64,000 nt of DNA, taken from assembly GCA_963724665.1 (NCBI GenBank), contig CAVRVH010000012.1, forward strand, positions 62,001-126,000, read 5' to 3'. This document shows positions 1 to 9,192 of this stretch, in pieces. The position numbers were made by a program, and so were the translations under genes. The notes beneath the pieces were generated by a model. The model was not told the origin of the DNA. It did not search any database and worked only from the letters and a program-made list of their open reading frames with translations. This DNA is from DASUPK01 sp963724665 (lineage in GTDB: Bacteria; Actinomycetota; Thermoleophilia; Solirubrobacterales; 70-9). Position 1 is the first letter of the stretch, and every line of letters starts with the position of its first letter.

Positions 1-2
1 TA

Positions 3-2417
3 ATCCTGCTCGCGTCCCTGCTGGTGGGGCGCGCGATTCTGCTCGCCCTCGGGCGCAAGCAGGCTTCCTTCCTGGAGGGTGCCGTCGGGCTGGCCACGCT
101 GATCGCCGTCTGCTCGGTCGCCATCCGGCTGCCGGGGAACGAGGCGACCTCGATCGCGTGCTGCGCCGTTCTGCTGGTTGCGTCGATCGTCTTCCTGTTC
201 GTCCGCTCCGAGTCGATCCTGGGTCCGGCGGTCGGCATCGCCATCCCGATCGGCGTCCTCTCGCTCCTGCTTGCCTCGTTCCCCTTCATTGCGAGCGGCC
301 ACATCGGAATCCCCGGGGTCGGGCTCAACAACGACATGGCGATGCACCTGGTCGACGTCGACTACCTCGTCGACCCGAGCCGGCCGGAGCCGCAGAGCGT
401 CATCAACGGGTACCCGCTCGGGCCGCACAGCCTGGTCGGGACCGTGGTCAGCGCGCTGGGAACGCAGCCGCTCTACGGCTGGCTCGGGCTGCTGGTCGCC
501 GTGCCGGTCCTTACCGGCATCACCGCGCTCGGCGGGCTTCGCGACCTCCCCGCCGGCCGCCGCCTGCTGGCGGCCGCGCTGGTCGCGTTCGCCTATCTCG
601 CGGCCTCATCCCTCGGCGTGGCGGGCTTCAAGGAGCTGATCGCCGGGATGTTCCTGATCGCCTTCGCTCTCGGGTTACGCGAGATCGAGCGAGAGCCGGA
701 GGGCCGAATCGCGATCGTCATCGGCCTCGCGCTGATCACGGCGGCGATGGTTCCGGTCTACAGCCTGCCGGGCGTTGCCTGGCTGGCGGGGACCGCCGGC
801 CTCTGGCTGGTCGCGCAGCTGGTCCGGATTCGTGCGGAGAAGGGTGCGGCGGGCGTCCGCGAGGTCGTCCGCGCGTCGATGCCGGTCGTGATCCCGGCGC
901 TGATCGTCCTCGTCCTCGTCTTCCTCACCCAGCTCCCGAAGGTGATCGACTTCATCAACTCGGGCTCGATCGGCAACGTCGCCGACACCAACAGCAAGCT
1001 GCGCTACGTCGTCTCGCCCCTCGAGACGCTCGGCGTCTGGCCGAGCGGCAGCTGGCTGCTGGGGACCCACGACGTCTCGCATTTCTGGATCTTCGGAGCG
1101 ATCGGCATCGCGGGCACGATCGTCGGGCTCGTCTGGTGGATGGCGAAGCGTGACTACGCCGTCCCGGCCGCCGTCATCTCGGGGCTGATCGTCTACCTGC
1201 TGACCAAGTACATCGAGAGCGGCGGTCTCTACATCCTCGCCAAGGCGGTGGTGGTTCCGGCGTCTGTCGTGATGCTGCTGGTGGTGACCGCGCTGCTTTC
1301 GCCGGGCGGCGGCTGGCCGAAGCGGATCTTCGCGGTCGTGTTCATCGCGTTGGCCGGCTACTCGAGCTTTCTCGCCCTCCGCGACACCGTGATCTCGCCG
1401 GACAACCGGCTCCAGGAGCTGAGCAAGTTCCAGCACGAGGTGGCCGGTCAGAAGGTCCTCGCCCTGACCAGCGACCGATTCACGGACTACGGCCTGCGAT
1501 CGGCCGAGGTCTCGAGCCCCGCTTTCAATGCCGAAATTCGAGTTCCTTCGGCGGTGACGAAGAGCCAGCGCCTGCCGATCGACTTCGACTCGGTCCCGGC
1601 CAGGGTCCTCAACGACTTCCCCTACGCCGTCACCACCAGCGCGATCTACCAGAGCCAGGCGCCGCCGGGCTGGACCCTGGTCGACTCGACCCCCTCGTAC
1701 CGGTTGTGGAAGCGGACCGGGACAACCCCGCCGATCGCGAATCTCTACGAGGAGGCACGGCCTGGTCGGGTGCTGCGCTGCAACCGTCCGAAGCTGGCGC
1801 CCTTCGCCCGGGCCGGCGGTCAGGCGCTCACCTGGCAACCGCGAACCGTGATCGCGAAACGGCTCTACTGGAAGGCGGGCGGGCACGCCGGCGCCCTCGG
1901 TGAGGGTGGCGTGGTGGCCTCGAAGAGCGCCCCGATCGACAACCAGCTGAGCCCGGGGCAGACGGCCAGCCAGACGATCACCCTGCCGCCGGGCAAGTGG
2001 GAGCTCTCTCTGCAGTACGTCACCCCGGTCACGGGTGTGACGGTCAAAGCGCCAGGGCTTGACGTCCACCTACCCGCCGGCGTCGATGCCGCCATCCCCT
2101 ATCGGCCCGACCAGGGGCCGTACTGGCCCGTGGGCGAAGTGACCAGCCAGGGTGGGCCGGTGACCGTCAGCGTCACCGCCGACGACGTCAACTGGTTCCA
2201 GTCGCTGATCGGCGTCGACGCCCCAGCGGTGATCGGCAACCTGACGGCGGTGAACCCGGATGGCTTCAAGCTGGTGCCGACAGCCCAAGCGTGCAGCCTC
2301 TTCGTTGACCACCTGATCGGCGTCAATCAGCTCACCCAGACCAAACAGCAGGGTCAGGCAGAGTCGCAGCACGGCCAGCAGAAGTCCAAGGGCAAGAACG
2401 CATCCAGCGGCAAGTAA
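3..2417 (+). CDS. Large polytopic membrane protein, copy 1 (5' end outside window)
   Basis: The open frame is continuous from the first bases of the window, so the start lies upstream. By comparison with copy 2 about 12 residues are missing. The first ~460 residues are mostly hydrophobic with many membrane spans. The last ~330 residues are predicted to be extracytoplasmic and end in a polar Gln/Lys-rich tail. This plan resembles GT-C-type glycosyltransferases or polymer-handling membrane proteins, but I see no decisive catalytic motif. The gene sits 22 bp before a nucleotide-sugar dehydrogenase among glycosyltransferases, which suggests a role in surface-glycan assembly. I found only four amino-acid differences from copy 2 at 10258-12711. 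Confidence 0.8.
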   Translation: MLLASLLVGRAILLALGRKQASFLEGAVGLATLIAVCSVAIRLPGNEATSIACCAVLLVASIVFLFVRSESILGPAVGIAIPIGVLSLLLASFPFIASGHIGIPGVGLNNDMAMHLVDVDYLVDPSRPEPQSVINGYPLGPHSLVGTVVSALGTQPLYGWLGLLVAVPVLTGITALGGLRDLPAGRRLLAAALVAFAYLAASSLGVAGFKELIAGMFLIAFALGLREIEREPEGRIAIVIGLALITAAMVPVYSLPGVAWLAGTAGLWLVAQLVRIRAEKGAAGVREVVRASMPVVIPALIVLVLVFLTQLPKVIDFINSGSIGNVADTNSKLRYVVSPLETLGVWPSGSWLLGTHDVSHFWIFGAIGIAGTIVGLVWWMAKRDYAVPAAVISGLIVYLLTKYIESGGLYILAKAVVVPASVVMLLVVTALLSPGGGWPKRIFAVVFIALAGYSSFLALRDTVISPDNRLQELSKFQHEVAGQKVLALTSDRFTDYGLRSAEVSSPAFNAEIRVPSAVTKSQRLPIDFDSVPARVLNDFPYAVTTSAIYQSQAPPGWTLVDSTPSYRLWKRTGTTPPIANLYEEARPGRVLRCNRPKLAPFARAGGQALTWQPRTVIAKRLYWKAGGHAGALGEGGVVASKSAPIDNQLSPGQTASQTITLPPGKWELSLQYVTPVTGVTVKAPGLDVHLPAGVDAAIPYRPDQGPYWPVGEVTSQGGPVTVSVTADDVNWFQSLIGVDAPAVIGNLTAVNPDGFKLVPTAQACSLFVDHLIGVNQLTQTKQQGQAESQHGQQKSKGKNASSGK

Positions 2418-2439
2418 GCCGCTCCCTACACTGGCCCGC

Positions 2440-3190
2440 ATGAAAGTCGGAGTCGTCGGGCTCGGATATGTGGGGCTGCCGCTGGCCGTGGCCTTCGCCG
2501 AGGAGGGCCACGACGTGGTGGGCCTCGACGCTGACCCCCGCAAGATCGACGCGCTCGACGAGGGGCGCAGCTACGTCGAGGACGTCGCCTCGGAGCGCCT
2601 CGCGGCCCTGAAGGGCACGCTCACCGCGACCAGCCGCTACCCGGACCTGAGCTCGTGCGACGCGGTGATCATCTGCGTTCCCACGCCGCTCACCAACTCC
2701 CGCGAGCCGGACCTGAGCTACATGGTGGATGCGGCGACCTCGCTCGCGGCCGTCCTGCAGAAGGGGCAGCTGATCGTGCTCGAGTCGACCACCTACCCCG
2801 GGACGACCCGCGAGCGCCTGCGGCCGATCCTGGAGGAGTCCGGCCTCGCCGCCGGGCGAGACTTCCACCTCGCGTTCTCCCCCGAGCGGATCGATCCGGG
2901 CCGAACGGACTTCACGATCAGGACGACCCCGAAGGTGGTCGGCGGGGTCAACGAGGAATCGACGAAGCGCGCCGTTGAGCTCTACTCCCTGGTCTGCGAC
3001 GAGGTGGTCGAGGTGAGCACCCCGGATGCGGCCGAGCTCACCAAGCTGCTCGAGAACATCTTCCGCTCGGTCAACATCGCGCTCGTCAACGAGATGGCGA
3101 TGCTCTGCGAGAGGCTCGGAATCGACGTCTGGGAGGTGATCGACGCGGCGGCCTCGAAGCCGTTCGGCTTCATGCGCTTCGACCCGGGAC
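2440..3190 (+). pseudogene. Nucleotide-sugar (UDP-sugar) 6-dehydrogenase, 3'-truncated copy
   Basis: The N-terminus MKVGVVGLGYVGLPLA is the Rossmann NAD-binding motif of the UDP-glucose/UDP-N-acetylhexosamine dehydrogenase family. The central domain follows, including STTYPGTT and the FSPERIDPG segment. The match stops after GFMRFDPGP at the duplication junction. The catalytic-cysteine segment (GGHCLPVDP in copy 2) and the whole UDP-binding domain are therefore absent. The frame runs on to a stop at 3237 through unrelated sequence. The product should be inactive. Two residues differ from copy 2 in the shared part (Gly/Glu and Ala/Thr). Confidence 0.9.
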
Positions 3191-3665
3191 CCAGGTCGAT
3201 CTCCGGCCACTCGATGCCGATGGCGGGATCCCTGTAGGAGATCCCGGCCTCGGTCGACGGGTCGTAATAGGTCGAGCATTTGTAGACGACGTCCGCCACC
3301 TCGCTGGTCACGCAGAAGCCGTGAGCGAAGCCGTCCGGGCAGTAGAGCTGCCGCAGGTTCTCGTCGTTGAGGGTGAATGCCTCCCACTCCCCGAATGCCG
3401 GCGAGCCTTTCCTGATGTCGACTAGGACGTCGACGATCTCGCCGCGCGGGCAACTAACCAGCTTCGCCATGCCCGGCTGGAAGTGCATGCCGCGGACGAT
3501 GCCCTTGGCCGATCGCGAATGGTTGTCCTGGACGAACTCGTCGTCGATGCCGAGCTCGGCGAGCACGGTTTCGCGATAGGTCTCCAGGAAGAACCCCCGC
3601 TCATCGCGGAAGACCTTCGGTTGCAGGAGGATCGGGCCCTCGAGTTGGGTCGGCAGCACCTCCAC
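3189..3665 (-). pseudogene. rfbC: dTDP-4-dehydrorhamnose 3,5-epimerase, C-terminally truncated
   Basis: From a GTG start at 3665 the protein reads as an RmlC-family cupin. PKVFRDERGFFLETY, the active-site region VQDNHSRSAKGIVRGMHFQ, the CPDGFAHGF segment and YKCSTYYDPSTEAGI are all recognisable. RmlC epimerises dTDP-4-keto-6-deoxyglucose on the way to dTDP-L-rhamnose. About 158 family-like residues are present. The frame then enters the antisense strand of the truncated ugd copy and continues to 2982. The last ~20-25 residues of the family are replaced, so the gene is broken by the same junction that breaks ugd. The catalytic core is nearly complete, and residual activity cannot be excluded. 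Confidence 0.85.
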
Positions 3666-3697
3666 GGGGCGGCAATGATGCCTAACCTGCGCCCGCC

Positions 3698-4499
3698 GTG
3701 CTCTCCGTAATCACCCCCGCGTACAACATGGCGCGCTACCTGCCGGACACGCTCGACAGCGTGGCGGCGCTGCGTACCCCCCACGAGCACATCGTCGTCG
3801 ACGGCAACTCCGACGACGGCACCGTCGAGCTGCTCGAGGGCCGCGAGGATCCGCATCTGACCTGGATCTCGGAGCCCGACAGCGGGCAGACGGAGGCGGT
3901 CAACAAGGGGCTGCGGATGGCGGAGGGCGACCTGCTCGCCTGGGTGAACGCCGACGACGCCTACATCCCGGAGGCGATCGACCGTGCCCTGGATCATCTG
4001 GACCGCCATCCCGAGGTCGGGCGCGATCTTCGGCGGCGTCAACTACGTCGATGAGCACGGCGAGGTCTTCCGGACCCTGGTGCCGCCCAAATTCAGCTGG
4101 CGCCGCTACCTCTACTTCGGCGCCTTCGTCACCACCCCGACGATCATCTGGCGCCGCGAGCTGCTCGAGCAGGCGCAGTCGCTGAACGAGGCCTACGTCG
4201 ACGCCGCCGACTACGACTTCTATCTCCGGCTGCTCCGCGGGGCCCGCGTAGATCTGATCGAGGAGCCGGTGCTCAACTTCCGCTACCACCCGGAGAGCAA
4301 GACGACGACCGACGTCTGGGTCCAGCTCAACGAGGCGAAGGAGATCCGCCTGCGCTGGGCGCGGAACCCCCTGCAGCGCGGGATCATGCGCGGCTACGAG
4401 GGAACCCGGCGCGCGATCCTCCCTCGGATCTCCTCCTGGCCTCACCCGGAGCCGCGCGGCGTCGTCAAGTTGCTGCGGCGGATCGGCGCGCGTGGCTGA
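3698..4499 (+). CDS. Family 2 glycosyltransferase, frameshifted
   Basis: The product begins MLSVITPAYNMARYLPDTLDSV, a GT-A fold start, and contains the nucleotide-binding DGNSDDGT and the metal-binding NADDAY region. The frame is lost at about 4018, in gaggtcgggcgcg. Removing one g joins HLDRHPEV to GAIFGGVNYVDEHGEV and restores a ~266-residue enzyme ending at 4499. It is likely a sugar transferase for a surface polysaccharide. It overlaps the next gene by 8 nt. The single extra G in a G run looks more like a sequence error than decay, but both are possible. Confidence 0.8.
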
Positions 4500-5317
4500 G
4501 GGGAGCGCAGTTGCCGGTCCCGTGTACGCGGGGCCGACGCTGCGGTTGCGCGTCGCCGTGTGGATGGCGGAGGCGATCGAGTGGGTCCTGCGCCACCACC
4601 GGCTGGCGCGGTTTCTCTACGCCGCGGCCGACGCCAACGGCCGGCTCAGCGCCTGGCTGCTCCGCGGCAGGGCCGCGAGTGCCCCTGCTGCGGCGGGCAC
4701 TTCAAGCGGATGTCGCGGCGCCGCCTGGCCGGCTGGGGCGGGATCTGCCCGCGCTGCCGCTCGCATCCCCGCCATCGCGCGATCGCCCTGCTGCTCGCCC
4801 GCGGTGACCTCCCCGGCCGGCGACTCCTCCACTTCGCCCCCGAGCCGCTCTTCGACCCCGTCTTCGAGCGGCTGCCCGAGATCGAGCGGACCACCGCCGA
4901 CCTCTACGCGCCCGCGGACCTGAAGCTCGACATCACCAACATGGATCTCCCGGACGGCTCCTTCGACCTGATCCTCTGCAGTCACGTGCTCGAGCACGTC
5001 CCGGACGACCGCGCCGCGATATCCGAGTTGCGCCGGGTGCTGGCGCCCGGCGGGCTCGCGCTCGTGCTGACGCCCTACCGCCCCGACGTTCCCACCTACG
5101 AGGATCCATCGGTCAGCTCGCCTCTCGACCGGATGGTCGCCTTCGGCCAGCAGGACCATGTCCGCATCTACGGCTCGGACCTGGCGGACCGGCTTCGGGA
5201 GGCCGGCTTCGAGGTCGAGGACCGGACCCCGGCGGAGCTATTCGACGAGCTGTGGTGGACCGGTGCGAGCTCGACCCGGCCGAGCACCTCTTCCTCTGCC
5301 GCGCCCCCTCGGCCTAG
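4492..5317 (+). CDS. SAM-dependent methyltransferase with zinc-binding N-terminus, two frameshifts
   Basis: The reading frame changes twice. Frame 1 runs from the GTG at 4492 (MAEGSAVAGP, alpha-helical). After about 4670 a second frame carries CPCCGGHFKRM and CPRCRSHPRHR, two CxxC pairs typical of sugar-cluster methyltransferases. This is followed by a class I methyltransferase core with FDLILCSHVLEHVPDD and RRVLAPGGLALV. After about 5258 a third frame gives the ending RCELDPAEHLFLCRAPSA and a stop at 5317. The function is probably methylation of a glycan or glycan precursor. Both shifts are consistent with one missing base each. Confidence 0.75.
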
Positions 5318-5554
5318 CGGGCGGCGCCGCCGGCGGATGCCTCGGATGACGCGAACCGGCAGGTAGACCAGCCCGGCGATCAGCGCCAGCGGGATCGCCG
5401 GCAGCAGCAGGGGAAGCAGCGCGACGCCGGTGAGGACGAGGATCGGTATCGCGAGCGGAGCGAGCGCGACCACGAGGATTCCTGCGCCCACGCCCCACTT
5501 CGAGAACTCCTCGATGACCTCGGCCCTCTCGCGTGCCTTGGATTCATTGTTCAT
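5168..5554 (-). CDS. Small membrane protein of unknown function
   Basis: From ATG 5554 (MNNESKARERAEVIEEFSKW) a polar helix is followed by a long hydrophobic stretch of about 45 residues that could form two membrane spans. An Arg-rich segment (RVIRGIRRRRRP) comes next. After about residue 75 the frame runs antisense to the end of the methyltransferase. The true C-terminus is therefore uncertain and may lie near 5315 if an indel is present, as in the neighbouring genes. No family was recognised. Confidence 0.45.
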   Translation of the reverse strand: MNNESKARERAEVIEEFSKWGVGAGILVVALAPLAIPILVLTGVALLPLLLPAIPLALIAGLVYLPVRVIRGIRRRRRPLGRGGAAEEEVLGRVELAPVHHSSSNSSAGVRSSTSKPASRSRSARSEP

Positions 5555-5609
5555 GACGGTTCCTTTCGTCGCTCTCAATAGGAGGACGAGGTGGGCCCGT
5601 CATGTGTGA

Positions 5610-6443
5610 CTACTCGGCGGCGGTCCGCCTCCGGAAGACGACATTGCGGTACAGCGCCTTCTCCAGCTTCGCGGGGAGCGGTCGCCAGGCGAAGTACGTG
5701 CGGTAGACGAGGCGTTGCATTGGGCCGAGGGGCGTTTCCCGGGCGAACTCGGGGCGACGCGCGAACAGCTCCGCGTGCTTGGCGCGCAGCTGGCGGTAGA
5801 TGTGGCGGTACTGGCGGCGATGGCCCTCCTCGCCCGAGCGCTCGTGCTTTCGGTACTCGTGGGTGACCCGGTCGATCTGCAGCCCGCGCCAGCCCTTCTC
5901 GAGCGCGCTCAGGCAGAAGTCCCAGTCCTCATAGCCGTCGATCGCGGGGTCGAAGCCGCCGGCGTCCTCCCAGCAGCGCCGTCGCACCAGCCCCAGCTGG
6001 GCGCCGGCGATCGAGCGGTGCAACAGGATGTAGGGGTCGAAGTCGGGGAAGCGCAGGACGCCGGACCAGGCGCCGATCAGCTTCATCAGGCCGTAGCAGT
6101 AGCCGACGTCGGGGTTGGCCTCGAGCGGCGGCCGGAGCACGTCGAGGGCATCGACGGTGAGGCGATCGTCGGCGTCGACCATCAGCAGCAGCTCGGAGTC
6201 GGAGTTCTCGAAGCCGGCGTTGCGCGCGGTGGCCACGCCGGAGTTCTGCTGGCGGATCAGCTCGACGCCCGCCGGCAGAGCGTCGAGCGCGGCCTCGGTC
6301 TCGGCATCGGTCGAGCCGTCGTCGACCACGATCACCTTCGGCGGGCCGCCCTGCTGCTCGAGGGCGCGCTCGACCGACTCGAGCAGGAAGCGCCCGTGGT
6401 TGAAGCAGGGGATCACCACCGTGATGTCGCCGTGGCGGGACAC
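5610..6443 (-). CDS. Family 2 glycosyltransferase
   Basis: This is an intact 277-residue GT-A enzyme. MSRHGDITVVIPCFNHG begins the nucleotide-sugar binding domain, VVDDGSTD and the DxD-like MVDADDR bind nucleotide and metal, and GYEDWDF matches the ED acceptor/catalytic region. There are no membrane spans, so it is a cytoplasmic or membrane-associated transferase. It is transcribed towards the small membrane protein gene and away from the thioesterase side. Substrate specificity cannot be read from the sequence. It is likely part of the same surface-glycan locus. Confidence 0.9.
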   Translation of the reverse strand: MSRHGDITVVIPCFNHGRFLLESVERALEQQGGPPKVIVVDDGSTDAETEAALDALPAGVELIRQQNSGVATARNAGFENSDSELLLMVDADDRLTVDALDVLRPPLEANPDVGYCYGLMKLIGAWSGVLRFPDFDPYILLHRSIAGAQLGLVRRRCWEDAGGFDPAIDGYEDWDFCLSALEKGWRGLQIDRVTHEYRKHERSGEEGHRRQYRHIYRQLRAKHAELFARRPEFARETPLGPMQRLVYRTYFAWRPLPAKLEKALYRNVVFRRRTAAE

Positions 6444-6480
6444 CGGCCGGAATGTAGCGGCGACCCCGTTGTTCGCCGCT

Positions 6481-7287
6481 CTACCGCTGAACCGTCACGC
6501 GCAAAAAGGTCGCCGGGATCGAGGTGCCGTCGTCGGTGGTGTTCTGCTCGTTGAACAGGGTGTCCAGGTCGGTCTGGAGGTCAGCCTCGCGGTGGTCCGC
6601 CGTCGCCGCCTCGAATGCGTTCATGGTCGGCCCGTAGTAGTCCCTGAACGCGGCGACGAGCTCCGACGGGGTGCCCGGGTCATTGAAGGTGAAGGTGTCC
6701 AGCTCGAACGAGATCTGCTCCTTCGGGACCCCGGCCGCGGTGAACCGCTCGATCACGTCGTCCTCGACGCCCCACTTCACCGGGCTGATGAAGCCGTCCG
6801 GCGGAGGCGGCGAGTAGGAGGCGCTGATCTTGAGGATCTGGGCCACCAGGGTGGGGTCGTTCGGGATCCAGTTCCCCATCACGATTCGGCCACCCGGCTT
6901 GGTCACCCGCACCATCTCCTTGGCGACGTCGAACGGCTTGGGGGCGAACATCGCCCCGAAGACGCTGACGACGAGATCGAAGCTCTCGTCGTCAAGCTCG
7001 CTCAGGTCGGTCGCATCGCCTTCCTGGAACTCGAGGTTCGTGAGCCCGAGCTCCTCCGCGCGCGCATTGCCGGCGGCGACCAGGTTGCTGGCGATGTCGA
7101 CGCCGAGCACGTCGGCGCCGAGCTGCGCCTCCGGCACCGCGGTTGTCCCGTCGCCGCAGCCGAGATCGAGCACCCGCATCCCTTCGGTGATCCCCAGCTT
7201 CCCGACGAGCGCCTCTCCGCTCTCGCGCATCGTCGCCGCAATCTGCGTGAAGTCGCCCTTCTCCCACAATGCCTTGTTCGCGTTCAT
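6481..7287 (-). CDS. Class I SAM-dependent methyltransferase
   Basis: The protein has 268 residues with motif I VLDLGCGDGTTAVPEAQLGA and post-I GVDIASNLV. The acidic GDATDL and the later FDLVVSVFGAMFAPKPFDVAKEMVRVTKPGGRIV complete the Rossmann-like core. The C-terminal third has the INTxPP-like pattern ISASYSPPPPDGFISPVKWG found in actinobacterial small-molecule methyltransferases. The substrate is unknown. A paralogue with the same architecture lies at 38352-39155. The gene is divergent from the thioesterase at 7368. Confidence 0.85.
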   Translation of the reverse strand: MNANKALWEKGDFTQIAATMRESGEALVGKLGITEGMRVLDLGCGDGTTAVPEAQLGADVLGVDIASNLVAAGNARAEELGLTNLEFQEGDATDLSELDDESFDLVVSVFGAMFAPKPFDVAKEMVRVTKPGGRIVMGNWIPNDPTLVAQILKISASYSPPPPDGFISPVKWGVEDDVIERFTAAGVPKEQISFELDTFTFNDPGTPSELVAAFRDYYGPTMNAFEAATADHREADLQTDLDTLFNEQNTTDDGTSIPATFLRVTVQR

Positions 7288-7367
7288 CGCCCTCTTCCTC
7301 TCGTTGGTCGTCCGTGACTCGTTCTAATTGGAGCTATACGCAATGGGTGGCGAATAGGATCGCGCCA

Positions 7368-7898
7368 ATGGCGGAGAAAGCTCACACCGACGCCGCGCCA
7401 CGCACGGTCGCGGGTTCGGAATCCGAGCTGATCCGCTGGATGAGCATCCAGGACGCGAACTCCGCCGGGTTCATCCACGGCGGGGTCGTGATGCGGATGT
7501 GCGACGAGGTCGCGGGGATAGCGGCGATCCGCCACAGCGGCTGCCGGGTGGTGACGGCCGGAATGGACCGGATGACCTTCGCCTCGCCGCTCTACGTCGG
7601 CGAGCTCCTGCGCTGCACCGCGAGCGTCAACGCCGCCTGGCGAACCTCGATGGAGGTCGGGGTGCGGGTCGAGGCCGAGAATGCCGTCACCCGCGAGGTC
7701 CGCCACACCAGCACCGCCTACCTGACCATGGTCGCGGTCGACGAGCACGGCAACCCGGTGCCGGTACCCCCGCTCCAGGTGGAAGGGCCGATAGAGGAGC
7801 GCCGACAGCGTGAGGCCGAGACCCGGAGGCGCAACCGCCTGACGGAGCGTGAGGAGATCCTCAAGGCACGCCAGGCGGCAGGTGAAGAGACGGGCTGA
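7368..7898 (+). CDS. Acyl-CoA thioesterase, hotdog fold
   Basis: I chose the ATG at 7368 (MAEKAHTDAAPRTVAGSESE) because the family-like sequence begins there; the open frame upstream is not conserved-looking. SIQDANSAGFIHGGVVMRMCDEVAGIAA is the hotdog helix with the Asn/His/Gly substrate-binding region of YciA/BACH-type cytosolic acyl-CoA hydrolases. SPLYVGELLRCTASV is the strand that follows. A charged Arg/Glu-rich tail of ~40 residues ends the protein. The role is hydrolysis of acyl-CoA to free acid and CoA. Confidence 0.9.
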   Translation: MAEKAHTDAAPRTVAGSESELIRWMSIQDANSAGFIHGGVVMRMCDEVAGIAAIRHSGCRVVTAGMDRMTFASPLYVGELLRCTASVNAAWRTSMEVGVRVEAENAVTREVRHTSTAYLTMVAVDEHGNPVPVPPLQVEGPIEERRQREAETRRRNRLTEREEILKARQAAGEETG

Positions 7899-7980
7899 CC
7901 CGCCCGCTTGAGGTAACGCGAGGGTGCTCCGAGGCGAATGCCGAGGAGCAACCCGTTTCGTGTGGGTACCTATCCTTCCG

Positions 7981-9192
7981 ATGCCAATGGCCGTAACCGC
8001 TTCGAAGAGAGCGGGCGACGAGGGCGCCGCGAGCGCCGACGTCATCCGCACGACCGTGGTTCTCCCCGCGTACAACGAGGGCGCGGCGCTTCCGCACGTC
8101 CTCGACGAGCTCGGCCAGTACCTGGATCAGTCCTACGAGGTCCTGGTGGTCGACGACGGCTCGAACGACGACACCGCCGACGTCGCCGAGCGCTACCCGG
8201 TCCGCCTGATCAAGCACAAGACCAACCGCGGAAAGGGCGTCGCGATCCGCACGGGGATCGCCGAGGCCCAGGGCGAGAACGTCGTGATCATGGACGCCGA
8301 CGCGACCTATCCGGTGCCGGCCATCAAGGAGATGGTGGAGCTGCTCGACGAGAACGACTTGGTCCGCGGCATCCGCGAGTCCGAGCCGGAGTCGATGCCG
8401 GTGGTCAACCGCATCGGGAACTGGCTCTTCAACAAGTTGCTCGCGATCAGCCACGGCCTCGAGGGGGCCGACCAGCTCACCGGTCTCTACGCGATCCGGC
8501 GCTCCGAGGCCGTGCGGCTCGGTACCGAGGCCCGCGGCTTCGACATTGAGACCGAGATCGGGATCAAGGCGAAGGCCCGCGGACTGCGCGAGGCCGAGAT
8601 CCCGATCTCCTACCTCCCGCGGGTGGGCGAGAAGAAGCTCAGCCCATGGAAGGACGGTCTCCGGATCCTCGGCCGGGTGATCGTGCTGCTGCTGATCTAC
8701 AACCCGACGCTGACCTTCATCGTGCCCGGGCTGACCCTGATGGCCCTCTCGATCACCGGCGCGATCCTGCTCTCCAGCGGCCCGATCACGACCTCATACC
8801 TCGGGCTGAACATCCACAGCTTCATCGTCGCCGCCCTCGGCGTCCTCGCGGCCTTCCAGTTGACGATCTTCGGCGTCGCCGCCGCGCTCTACGGCGTAGA
8901 GGCCGGCAAGGAGCCCCCGAAGTGGTTGCTGCGAATCGTCTCGGTGCGCTTCCGGCTCGGGTTCGCGGCCCTCGGGGGCCTGCTCATGGTCGGCTCATTC
9001 GCCAAGCTGGTCCAGCTGACGATCCAATGGGCGGGCAACAACGTCTTCACCGATACGCGGGCGCTGGTGCTCTCCACCAGCTTCCTGGTCCTCGGCCTGC
9101 AGATGCTCTCGGCCGCGCTCTTCATCTCGATCTTCAGCGGCCGGATCAGCCGACTCGCCGAGGAGGGCTCGTCCAACTGGTCTCGGTCGTAG
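7981..9192 (+). CDS. Dolichol-phosphate mannosyltransferase-like GT2 with membrane domain
   Basis: Start at ATG 7981 (MPMAVTASKR). The GT-A domain has TTVVLPAYNEGAALP, VVDDGSNDDT, TNRGKGVAIRTG and MDADATYP, matching the DPM1/GtrB class that transfers sugars from nucleotide donors to polyprenyl phosphate. From residue ~230 there are several membrane helices (VIVLLLIYNPTLTFIVPGLTLMAL and later). It should load a lipid carrier for a GT-C enzyme or an export step. The next glycosyltransferase gene overlaps its 3' end, so the two are probably co-transcribed. Confidence 0.9.
   Translation: MPMAVTASKRAGDEGAASADVIRTTVVLPAYNEGAALPHVLDELGQYLDQSYEVLVVDDGSNDDTADVAERYPVRLIKHKTNRGKGVAIRTGIAEAQGENVVIMDADATYPVPAIKEMVELLDENDLVRGIRESEPESMPVVNRIGNWLFNKLLAISHGLEGADQLTGLYAIRRSEAVRLGTEARGFDIETEIGIKAKARGLREAEIPISYLPRVGEKKLSPWKDGLRILGRVIVLLLIYNPTLTFIVPGLTLMALSITGAILLSSGPITTSYLGLNIHSFIVAALGVLAAFQLTIFGVAAALYGVEAGKEPPKWLLRIVSVRFRLGFAALGGLLMVGSFAKLVQLTIQWAGNNVFTDTRALVLSTSFLVLGLQMLSAALFISIFSGRISRLAEEGSSNWSRS

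Larger units (their letters stand above)
1..3190. repeat. Segmental duplication, copy 1
   Basis: Bases 1 to about 3190 match 10295 to about 13484 at a constant offset of 10294 with only scattered substitutions. The copy covers the membrane protein and the first ~250 codons of ugd. It ends at about 3188-3192, where gacccggg is shared and the sequences then diverge. The left end lies at or before the window edge. Confidence 0.95.

Noticed and set aside
675..2069. Long minus-strand ORF (464 codons), and its twin at 10969-12363
   Set aside because: Antisense of the membrane protein. Composition is Arg/Asp/Gly-biased with no family features, typical of GC-rich shadows.
4560..5366. Treating the 268-codon frame as the whole methyltransferase
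   Set aside because: Its N-terminus is out-of-frame noise and its C-terminus is Ser/Arg shadow. The three-frame reconstruction gives family-like ends.
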